In this document: piece by piece, positions 7,168 through 12,739 of the stretch
Position numbering within the stretch: the stretch's first letter is position 1
How the letters are laid out: the number at the start of each line of letters is the position of its first letter
From: Lachnospiraceae bacterium OM04-12BH
GTDB lineage: Bacteria > Bacillota > Clostridia > Lachnospirales > Lachnospiraceae
NCBI GenBank assembly: GCA_003490145.1
Contig: QULQ01000018.1
Span: 40,933 to 56,597 of the forward strand
DNA length: 15,665 nucleotides
Direction of reading: 5' to 3'
Program-made: the position numbers and the translations under genes
Notes under the pieces: model-generated
What the model was told of the DNA's origin: nothing
Databases searched by the model: none
The model's input: only the letters and a program-made list of their open reading frames with translations

Positions 7168-8067
7168 CTAATCCTTGTATCCGGCTGTGACACGGCTCCC
7201 ATTGATAAACTCTACTTCTGCCATGTTTCCACCATGCACCCAGATGCGTGCGATTATTTTTCTATATAAGTTTTCATCAAATGTTTCCAGTTCCTTTTTT
7301 CCTGCAAGGATGTTTTTGATCTCCTCTGTCCGGAACTCCCCATCCCTGACCTCCAGCGTCCGGTATCGTTCCTCTGCCCTTTCATAGAGCAGTTTCATCA
7401 GGTCTACTTCTGTACGTTCCTGCTCTTCTTTCATCCGCTGCAGGTTCCGCTCCAGAACCCGGTACTGAGGACTGACCTTTTCCTCCTGCCTTTGTACCCG
7501 GAGCAGGCCTTTGTTTCGTATCACTGCATTGATGGCTTCCACACACACCTGCTTTGCCTGCCCGTCTGTAATAAAACTGTTCCTGCAGTTTTTTGTTCTG
7601 CCAGTCACATAGTTCTTGCACTTCCACTTGGCAGTGCCGCCACGCTCTTTTTTGTGGTTCGGCTGGATATGGCTGCATACTGCCCCGCATTCTGCACACC
7701 AGATGACACCTCCTAAGAGGATTCTCTCATCCCTGCCGGGCCTGTGGTCTGCCCTTCCAAGCTCTGCCCTCACCTTTTCCCGTCTGCGCTGGACTCTCTC
7801 AAACAGTTCCTCTCCTATGAGCTGCGGATAGTATTCTGTGCCAAGGTAGCTTGGGTTTTCCAGTATCCTGCCAATGGATGCATGGGTCCAGGACACTTTC
7901 CCTTTTGCATTGCATATGTTTCTCCCTTTCAGGTTCTGGGCGATCCTGCCTGCCGCCACCCCGCTGTCATAGTCTGTAAATATCTGTTCCACAATTTTTC
8001 TCTGCTCTTCGCAGATGGTGATTTTTCCATCCACAACTTTATAGCCGATTGGCATGTGCCACTGCAT
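7168..8067 (-). CDS. Serine-recombinase-like protein without catalytic domain (second of three)
   Basis: The protein has 299 residues and starts at ATG 8067, with GGGGAGG 8 nt upstream, so it overlaps the preceding gene by 29 nt and is probably translationally coupled. It opens at MPIGYKVVDGKI, which aligns with the PAYGYGKDEDGN boundary of its neighbour. The recombinase domain (about 5-95), zinc ribbon (Cys124, Cys127, Cys150, Cys161) and coiled coil (about 190-240) are therefore present, while the whole ~170-residue resolvase domain with the Ser nucleophile is missing. The clean domain edge, good ribosome-binding site and intact frame argue for a maintained DNA-binding subunit rather than decay. 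It could form mixed oligomers with, or direct, the two complete recombinases. Confidence 0.9.
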   Translation of the reverse strand: MQWHMPIGYKVVDGKITICEEQRKIVEQIFTDYDSGVAAGRIAQNLKGRNICNAKGKVSWTHASIGRILENPSYLGTEYYPQLIGEELFERVQRRREKVRAELGRADHRPGRDERILLGGVIWCAECGAVCSHIQPNHKKERGGTAKWKCKNYVTGRTKNCRNSFITDGQAKQVCVEAINAVIRNKGLLRVQRQEEKVSPQYRVLERNLQRMKEEQERTEVDLMKLLYERAEERYRTLEVRDGEFRTEEIKNILAGKKELETFDENLYRKIIARIWVHGGNMAEVEFINGSRVTAGYKD

Positions 8068-9655
8068 CCTGTCTGCCTCCCCTCTCTGTCAGTTTCAGTC
8101 CGTTGTGCAGGCAGAAGGTGATGTCGTGTTCTTTGGAGACCACGATTTTCTCCGCTGTCATTTTAAACAGTTGCTCGTCAAACTCCTCCCTTAATCCGTC
8201 CTGTTCTGCGATCAGTTGGATAAGCTGTTCGGTCCGTACAATTTCTTTTGTCCTCCGCAGCTTTCTGGTCAAAAGTGTCTTTTTTCTCCTGCATTCCGTC
8301 AGCTGCCAGCCAAGCTTGCTGCTGCTCTCCATAAAAACAGCAGAGTCCATATATCCTTTCCTCATGACTTGGTTTAGGATTTGGCTCTGCCCGCTTATAT
8401 CTTTGATTTCCTTATCCAGTTGTCTGATTTCCTCACTGTCCTGCCTTGCTGCCACAAGTTCCGTCAGTTCTTTTAACAGCGGCTCTAATATCGTTCCCTG
8501 ATTGGTGTACAGCTTGTTCCACATGTCTGTAAAAGCCCGGTGCAGCACATCCTCCCGGATGGCTTTCATGCAGCAGCTCTTTTTATCCTCCACATGTCCG
8601 CTGCACGTCCAGATGATTTTTTCATAAGGTTTTCCGATGTAGATTTTCTGCCGCCGGAAGTTTTTTCCGCACTCCCCGCAGATGATTCTGCCGGAAAACA
8701 GGTATCTTTTGGTGTAGTCACTCTTGTTCATGTGCAGTACGTCCACCCGGTATGACATCAGGTTCCGCACCGCTTCTGCCTCCTCATGTGTGACGATTGG
8801 CGGATGGCTGTCCTTGATGAGATACTGGTTTCTCTGTCCGTTGTTTACCCGGCGGACAAATGGGAACCTTGTTTCTGTATAGGTTCTCTGCTGTAACATA
8901 TCCCCTTCATAAATCGGATTTTTCAGAATGTCCTGTATCACCCCGTCCTGCCACTTTTCTGCACCCCGGATTGTCGGAATGCCTTTCTGGTTCAGTGCCT
9001 TTGCTATCACATACACTCCCATTCCGTTTAGGTAGGATTCATAAATCCACCTTACGGTTTCTGCCTCGGATTCTATGATGACTAAATTTCCATCCTCATC
9101 TTTTCCATAGCCATACGCTGGTGTGGATATGATATAGGTTCCATCCTGAAAGCGTTTCTGTATCGCCCAGCGGTTGTTGCTTGAGATGTTTTCTGATTCC
9201 CCCTGCGCCACCGATGCCAGGATGGTAATGAACAGCTCGCTTTTTTCTGACAGCGTGTTGATGTTCTCTTTCTCAAAGTAGATTCCAACGCCAATCTCTT
9301 TCAGCTTTCGGATGGTCTGGATGCACTCCACCGTATTTCTTGCAAATCTTGTGATGGATTTCGTAAGGATCAGGTCGATGTTCCCATCCTCACAGTCTGA
9401 AATCATCATCTGGAACTCATCCCTGTGCTTTACGTTTGTTCCGCTGATTCCTTCATCCGCATACACCCCGGCAAACTCCCACAAGGGGTTGCTCTCGATT
9501 TTTTCCGTATAATACTCGACCTGTGCAGTATAGGAAGTTGCCTGTGCCTGACTGCCGGTACTGACTCTGGCATACCCGCACACTTTCAGCCTGCGTTCTT
9601 CCTGTGTATGTTTCTGCGCTTTTGCTGCCTTTATGACAGTCACTTTTTTTGCCAT
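8039..9655 (-). CDS. Large serine recombinase (first of three)
   Basis: The protein has 538 residues from ATG 9655, chosen for AAAGGAG 8 nt upstream over an in-frame ATG at 9694 that lacks a site. Catalytic domain about 24-170: YARVST with nucleophile Ser32 and Arg30, DEGISGTN near 67-74, LTKSITRFARN at 97-107. The recombinase domain is about 178-295, the zinc ribbon has Cys326, Cys329, Cys351 and Cys361/362, and a coiled coil lies at about 370-480. The C-terminal residues run into the next gene, overlapping it by 29 nt. It is clearly related to, but diverged from, the 5509-7155 enzyme, so the pair is unlikely to be a recent duplication. Its role is integration or excision of the element. Confidence 0.95.
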   Translation of the reverse strand: MAKKVTVIKAAKAQKHTQEERRLKVCGYARVSTGSQAQATSYTAQVEYYTEKIESNPLWEFAGVYADEGISGTNVKHRDEFQMMISDCEDGNIDLILTKSITRFARNTVECIQTIRKLKEIGVGIYFEKENINTLSEKSELFITILASVAQGESENISSNNRWAIQKRFQDGTYIISTPAYGYGKDEDGNLVIIESEAETVRWIYESYLNGMGVYVIAKALNQKGIPTIRGAEKWQDGVIQDILKNPIYEGDMLQQRTYTETRFPFVRRVNNGQRNQYLIKDSHPPIVTHEEAEAVRNLMSYRVDVLHMNKSDYTKRYLFSGRIICGECGKNFRRQKIYIGKPYEKIIWTCSGHVEDKKSCCMKAIREDVLHRAFTDMWNKLYTNQGTILEPLLKELTELVAARQDSEEIRQLDKEIKDISGQSQILNQVMRKGYMDSAVFMESSSKLGWQLTECRRKKTLLTRKLRRTKEIVRTEQLIQLIAEQDGLREEFDEQLFKMTAEKIVVSKEHDITFCLHNGLKLTERGGRQDAVAHANRL

Positions 9656-9745
9656 GCTTTTTTCTCCTTTCCCAGTATTTTCAAGGGTTTGCACTCCCTA
9701 TCAGCAACATACACTACCACATAGTCCTTGATATATCCAGTGTTA

Positions 9746-9901
9746 TTACAGATATACTTTTGCCAGTTCTGGGGAAAAGGTCTTGACATTCAAAACCCGG
9801 ATTTTTTCCCATTCTTCCTCGGTTAACAGCTTATCTTCATGCATCCTTTTTAAAAGAAATTCGGCAATCTTATACCGCACCTCATTCGCTCCGCCTTCCA
9901 T
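9746..9901 (-). CDS. Small SHOCT-like protein
   Basis: 51 residues beginning MEGGANEVRYKIAEFLL. The segment NEVRYKIAEFLLKRM...KLLTEEEWEKIR matches the short SHOCT-type helical pattern (helix, 'G/KLLTEEE', helix) of small proteins that frequently precede serine recombinases in Clostridia. The second of two adjacent ATGs is preferred because GGGGGAG then sits 5 nt upstream; the first ATG (9904) and a TTG at 9961 are alternatives. SHOCT segments are thought to mediate oligomerisation or protein binding. Its place between the 131-residue protein and the first recombinase suggests an accessory or directionality role, which is inference. Confidence 0.75.
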   Translation of the reverse strand: MEGGANEVRYKIAEFLLKRMHEDKLLTEEEWEKIRVLNVKTFSPELAKVYL

Positions 9902-9986
9902 CATCTCTCCCCCTTTTTCCTCCCGCAATTTAAGTAAGTTAAATTCATTCTCCCAAGCCAAACACTTTTGCCCAGAAGAAACACCT

Positions 9987-10382
9987 TTACATCATCCCGA
10001 TTTCAGCCATGGTTGCAGCCTCATCTTCTTCCCGGAAATACTGTTCCGATACATCCCTGCTGACTGAAAGCACCTCTCCCGCGTCCTTTTCTCCCATCTG
10101 GATCGGGATTAAGAACGGATGGATTTCCTTACAGAATTCCTGATTGGGACAGCTATTGATAAAATAGCCGCCGGTATCTAATATCAGCCTGTCACACATA
10201 TCTGTGATGACGATCTTTTCGGCTTCAAACATGTGGCTGCCGATATAATTTGCGATATTTTCTGCCGTGGTCGAGATATAGTCCTCTTTCCGCTCCCCTC
10301 CATCACTCGGATAAAGATAGGCATATCCTGCCCTCTCCGTTTCAAAAATCCTTAACATCATTTCGGTATCTTCTTTCTTCAT
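9987..10382 (-). CDS. Hypothetical protein of the recombinase operon
   Basis: 131 residues from ATG 10382, which overlaps the stop of the upstream 36-residue ORF as ATGA. GGAGG is 10 nt upstream. Visible features are an N-terminal MMLRIFETERAGYAYLYPS, a central MFEAEKIVITDMCDRLILDTGGYFINSCPNQEFCKEI, and an acidic C-terminus ending MAEIGMM. There are no membrane segments and no metal-binding cluster I can name. I recognise the pattern as a recurrent neighbour of clostridial serine-recombinase genes, but no function is known to me. An ATG at 10406 is an alternative start without a ribosome-binding site. Confidence 0.8.
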   Translation of the reverse strand: MKKEDTEMMLRIFETERAGYAYLYPSDGGERKEDYISTTAENIANYIGSHMFEAEKIVITDMCDRLILDTGGYFINSCPNQEFCKEIHPFLIPIQMGEKDAGEVLSVSRDVSEQYFREEDEAATMAEIGMM

Positions 10383-10489
10383 CTCCTGTTTTCCTCCATT
10401 CCCCATTTTTCAGCTTTTCTTAACTCCACAAGAATACGGCGGAAGTTCCCCTCCGCCGCATGGTTTCTGTAATTAAGTCTTACTGCCAT
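10379..10489 (-). CDS. Small ORF (36 residues) coupled to the next gene
   Basis: MAVRLNYRNHAAEG...FRRILVELRKAEKWG...: a basic, probably helical peptide. AAGGA lies 2 nt before the ATG, closer than ideal. Its TGA overlaps the ATG of the 131-residue gene (ATGA), the usual sign of translational coupling. The GC-rich hairpin CGGCGGA...TCCGCCG (10437-10458) falls inside this ORF. I do not recognise the protein. Confidence 0.55.
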   Translation of the reverse strand: MAVRLNYRNHAAEGNFRRILVELRKAEKWGMEENRR

Positions 10490-10523
10490 AATCCTTCACT
10501 TCATAAATAAAAAGTGTCTGTCC

Positions 10524-10649
10524 CTATTCGTCACTACTCCCCGGAACCAAAACGCCGCCAAAACAGAGAAGAAAAAATCCCAAAGCCGGCATTTCATGGG
10601 CAGTCAGTCCAGACTGTCTTTGGTCCCTGCCACTCGGACAGGCAGACAT
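10524..10649 (-). CDS. Possible 41-residue small protein with a strong ribosome-binding site
   Basis: GGAGGTGA, close to a perfect anti-16S match, lies 10 nt before a GTG that directly precedes an in-frame ATG at 10649. The peptide starts MSACPSGRDQRQSG and contains one hydrophobic run ALGFFLLCFGGVLV (residues 22-35), long enough for a short membrane helix. No family is recognised. The surrounding DNA can fold into several hairpins, so the conserved element here might be RNA rather than protein. Confidence 0.4.
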   Translation of the reverse strand: MSACPSGRDQRQSGLTAHEMPALGFFLLCFGGVLVPGSSDE

Positions 10650-11087
10650 CACAGGTATCTCACCTCCACCACTGCGTGCTGGCTAATCTCAAGGTGTATC
10701 ATTATAGGCCATTCCCCTCTTCGCGCCTGTCCACCACAGACAGGCTGTACCCCGGCTTTCCCGCTCGGCTCCTTAGATGCGATCTTTTTCACAGCATGGC
10801 TGGCAGAAAGAACATCTGCCCGATTGCTGCAGGAGTGTCACTGCGCCCCGGTTACGGCTCATGAAACGGCTAACGTATCTGAACTGCTGGATATGGCTGA
10901 CAGGATATGGCGTGATTCCATCCTGCGCTCGGAGCCCTGCATTCCTCTCCGGCATTTTTCAAGGTGCGTTTTGTCTGCCTGTGTCGTATCCACACACGAG
11001 ACATGAGAGGATTCCCGGAAGAGACCATCTGTCCAGAAAAAGTTCCTCTCATAAGGTACTCACAGAAAAACACGTTTTGAGGGGGTA
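10650..11087 (-). other. 438-bp gap with hairpins and no recognisable gene
   Basis: Between the sigma-like gene and the small ORFs no frame gives a protein I recognise. The stretch is GC-richer than the cargo and rich in inverted repeats: ATGAGAGGA / TCCTCTCAT (11003-11011 and 11044-11052), and GCCTGTC / GACAGGC (10725-10731 and 10739-10745). It may hold the promoter read by the sigma-like protein, a structured leader, or a non-coding RNA. I could not identify -35/-10 boxes with confidence. Confidence 0.4.
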
Positions 11088-11513
11088 TTAATCAAAATAT
11101 TTTTTTATTTTCTTTACCGCACCGTTTATGCTCTCCCGGATGTTCTTCTCTCCGACCCCTTCTTTCGCTGCAATCTGCCGGTATGTCATGCCCTCAAAAA
11201 AATAAAAATGCAGCCGCTCTCTCTGCACTGGGGTGAGTGACTGCATTGCTTTCTGCAGGGTTTCTATTTCCATCTGCCGGATGACCATATCCTCTACCGA
11301 TTCCCCGGTCAGCTCCACCAGCTCTTCCGTTTCTCCTTCTGTATATCCGTCCTTGGTCGTATGTCTGATATCCCGCATTTCCTGTGCGTGGGCTTCTTTG
11401 CGGAACGTATCGACAAGTGCCTCGTAGACTTCTCTGGTCACATAGGTGTATTCCAGCTCACCAACTGCATCTTTATAAAAATCCTTGACTCTGATCCTGA
11501 TCCATTCTGACAT
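11088..11513 (-). CDS. Sigma-70 region-4-like regulator
   Basis: 141 residues; ATG 11513 has GGAGG 8 nt upstream. The C-terminal ~50 residues form a sigma region 4: LTPVQRERLHFYFFEGMTYRQIAAKEGVGEKNIRESINGA, with the helix-turn-helix at about 108-130. The N-terminal half is charged and shows no clear region 2, which would bind the -10 box, so it may be a partial sigma factor or an activator that contacts RNA polymerase. Similar proteins precede recombinase operons in clostridial elements. Here it heads the recombinase transcription direction. Expression appears controlled twice: by a LytTR-box promoter at 11755-11783 and by a hairpin over its ribosome-binding site. Confidence 0.88.
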   Translation of the reverse strand: MSEWIRIRVKDFYKDAVGELEYTYVTREVYEALVDTFRKEAHAQEMRDIRHTTKDGYTEGETEELVELTGESVEDMVIRQMEIETLQKAMQSLTPVQRERLHFYFFEGMTYRQIAAKEGVGEKNIRESINGAVKKIKKYFD

Positions 11514-11517
11514 TCAA

Positions 11518-11556
11518 ATGTCCTCCATTTCGTAATTTTTTTGAAATGAAGGACAT
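11518..11556 (-). promoter_or_regulatory. Hairpin that sequesters the ribosome-binding site of the sigma-like gene
   Basis: In the minus-strand RNA AUGUCCUUCAUUU pairs fully with AAAUGGAGGACAU: 13 bp including one G-U, with a 13-nt loop. The GGAGG of the sigma-like gene is in the 3' arm, 5 nt from the ATG. Closing this stem should block initiation, and a protein, a temperature change or a translating ribosome could open it. A DNA operator is an alternative reading. Confidence 0.65.
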
Positions 11557-11754
11557 CTGGCGGACCTCTGGGTTCTGCTTTACTGGAAAAAGACAATAAA
11601 AAAAGGTGCTGTTCCAATGCAAAATAAAGCATGCAAAACTGCACCCGGATGTTATCCTTATGAACTTTTCCATTTCTGCCGCCCCCTGCAATCCGGTGCG
11701 GCATGAATTCCCCAAAACATGCCACGCCTTTCTTCTCCTAAGCCTTTTTGCGGT

Positions 11755-11783
11755 ACTATACTTGGAAAGAAAGTGCGCTTCAA
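11755..11783 (-). promoter_or_regulatory. Promoter of the sigma-like gene / recombinase region
   Basis: -35 TTGAAG (11778-11783), a 17-bp spacer, and -10 TATAGT (11755-11760). Transcription would start near 11748, giving a leader of about 235 nt before the sigma-like ATG. The LytTR-type repeats end 5 bp upstream of the -35 box. Confidence 0.75.
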
Positions 11784-11788
11784 TATAA

Positions 11789-11825
11789 GTGTAATAAGTC
11801 TTACGGTACCTGTAATAAGTTACCG
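11789..11825 (-). promoter_or_regulatory. LytTR (AgrA-type) binding repeats at the sigma-like gene promoter
   Basis: On the minus strand GGTAACTTATTACAG and TAAGACTTATTACAC are direct repeats with a 21-bp period. LytTR regulators such as AgrA bind pairs of ~9-bp direct repeats separated by 12-13 bp. The core ACTTATTACA also occurs in the pair at 12701-12737. Confidence 0.75.
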
Positions 11826-11861
11826 TCTTGGATTGTCATCCTTCCTGTTTTCCAGAAAAAA

Positions 11862-11889
11862 AGTCCCTTCCGTTTGTTCGGAAAGGACT
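11862..11889 (-). terminator. Terminator of the agr transcript, overlapping the agrB stop
   Basis: AGTCCTTTCCG and CGGAAGGGACT form an 11-bp stem with a 6-nt loop and are followed by TTTTTT (minus strand). It insulates the sigma-like gene from agr transcription, so the promoter at 11755 is needed. Confidence 0.9.
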
Positions 11890-12469
11890 ATCTATTTTCG
11901 GTATGTGACTGTATCCATAGCTGTGCTTTTCCTATAAGCATAAACAGTGCCGTGATGCAGATTCCTGTATAAACAGCGTAAGCATACAGTACCTGGCCTA
12001 CATGCCACAAAATGCCAAGCACAACCAGTTCCAACGCTGCAATCAGCCTTGCTTTTCTGCCAAAATGCTTTTGTTCCTCTTTATCCAGTTTTCGGTTCTT
12101 GCTGTGCATGGGACTGAGTAAAAAAATGATCCCTGCGGACACCAGCAATACTGCCAGCAGCCATGCCAGCGATGTCTTGTAAAACACAGCCTGTGTATAA
12201 ACCGGAACCAGCAGCACCAGATTGGAACCAAGATAACAGAAAATCCTGCTGTCTGAGTGATATCCACCAGTATAGCTGCGAAGAACCATAAAAGAAAGGG
12301 TAAACACTGCCACAACCGCCAGTTGCTCTGTGAGCAGGCCGATGACCAGTGCCGTCACAACGTTTAGAAGCAGGATCATACCATTGCGTATTCCAAACTG
12401 GTATAATTCCTGCTCCTCCTCTTTTATGATTCCCCGCTCAACCATACGGTGGCTGAGCCATTGCGTCAT
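11888..12469 (-). CDS. agrB: AgrB-like peptide-processing cysteine protease
   Basis: A 193-residue, multi-pass membrane protein. It has the AgrB signature RSYTGGYHS with catalytic His71 and, 7 residues on, Cys78 (RIFCYLGSN), the same spacing as in S. aureus AgrB (His77/Cys84). The SPMHSKNRKLDKEE loop at 119-132 is also typical. Hydrophobic segments lie near 30-46, 51-63, 78-92, 100-118, 142-158 and 161-180. It should cut the C-terminal tail from the AgrD peptide and form the thiolactone ring. It starts 3 nt after the agrD stop with AGAAGG upstream, so the two are co-transcribed from the promoter at 12668-12695. Confidence 0.95.
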   Translation of the reverse strand: MTQWLSHRMVERGIIKEEEQELYQFGIRNGMILLLNVVTALVIGLLTEQLAVVAVFTLSFMVLRSYTGGYHSDSRIFCYLGSNLVLLVPVYTQAVFYKTSLAWLLAVLLVSAGIIFLLSPMHSKNRKLDKEEQKHFGRKARLIAALELVVLGILWHVGQVLYAYAVYTGICITALFMLIGKAQLWIQSHTENR

Positions 12470-12472
12470 GAT

Positions 12473-12634
12473 TTAAAACCTTCTGAGTTTTTTGGAATCT
12501 TCTGGCATCTTGTCCTGTCCGAAATACCACATGCAGGAACGGTTGGTTGCCATGGTTGTCACCATGAGTGCCAGTGCTGCCATCACACTCATGGATTTGC
12601 TGCTCAGTCGGTACATCCAGTTTCTTTTCTTCAT
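12473..12634 (-). CDS. agrD: AgrD-like cyclic autoinducer peptide precursor
   Basis: 53 residues: a basic, hydrophobic leader (MKKRNWMYRLSSKSMSVMAALALM), then TNRS-Cys34-MWYF-GQ, then an acidic/charged tail DKMPEDSKKLRRF with the conserved 'MPE' region of AgrD tails. The likely ring is Cys34 to Phe38 (C-M-W-Y-F), a 5-residue thiolactone with an N-terminal exocyclic tail of unknown length. GGAGGG lies 11 nt before the ATG at 12634. It stands directly before agrB under a promoter with LytTR-type repeats. The ring borders are inferred from family patterns. Confidence 0.92.
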   Translation of the reverse strand: MKKRNWMYRLSSKSMSVMAALALMVTTMATNRSCMWYFGQDKMPEDSKKLRRF

Positions 12635-12667
12635 TTTTAGTAAAACCCTCCTTTTTTTGATGTTTTC

Positions 12668-12695
12668 ACTCTAACAGTTTCTGTACAGAAATCAA
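12668..12695 (-). promoter_or_regulatory. Promoter of agrD-agrB
   Basis: -35 TTGATT (12690-12695), a 16-bp spacer, and an extended -10 TG-T-TAGAGT (-10 hexamer 12668-12673). The boxes are imperfect, as expected for an activator-dependent promoter. The direct repeats end 5 bp before the -35. Confidence 0.65.
12678..12691. promoter_or_regulatory. 14-bp perfect palindrome within the agrD promoter
   Basis: TTTCTGTACAGAAA fills the spacer and overlaps the -35 box. Its position suits a repressor operator; the XRE protein encoded at 14800 is one candidate binder. No second copy was seen in the window. Confidence 0.45.
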
Positions 12696-12700
12696 TCTAT

Positions 12701-12737
12701 CTGTAACAAGTTGCAGGTTTGCTGTAATAAGTTGCAG
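12701..12737 (-). promoter_or_regulatory. LytTR (AgrA-type) binding repeats at the agrD promoter
   Basis: CTGCAACTTATTACAG (12722-12737) and CTGCAACTTGTTACAG (12701-12716) are direct repeats, 15 of 16 identical, with a 21-bp period. This fits two half-sites on one face of the helix for a LytTR dimer. They lie in the gap just past the agrC stop, so agrD-agrB can be induced separately from agrA-agrC. Confidence 0.8.
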
Positions 12738-12739
12738 TC

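Noticed and set aside
10437..10458. GC hairpin CGGCGGA...TCCGCCG as a terminator
   Set aside because: No U-tract on either strand, and it falls within the 36-codon ORF.
10690..10860. Possible group II intron or other ribozyme fragment
   Set aside because: A GAGCCG...GGGAAAGCC...GTAC run on the minus strand briefly resembled a domain V, but the required pairing and AGC/bulge pattern are absent and no intron ORF is near.
10514..11091. Several plus- and minus-strand ORFs of 60-136 codons in the gap below the sigma-like gene
   Set aside because: They overlap each other in many frames, show no family pattern and no good ribosome-binding site, and look like chance frames in GC-richer structured DNA.
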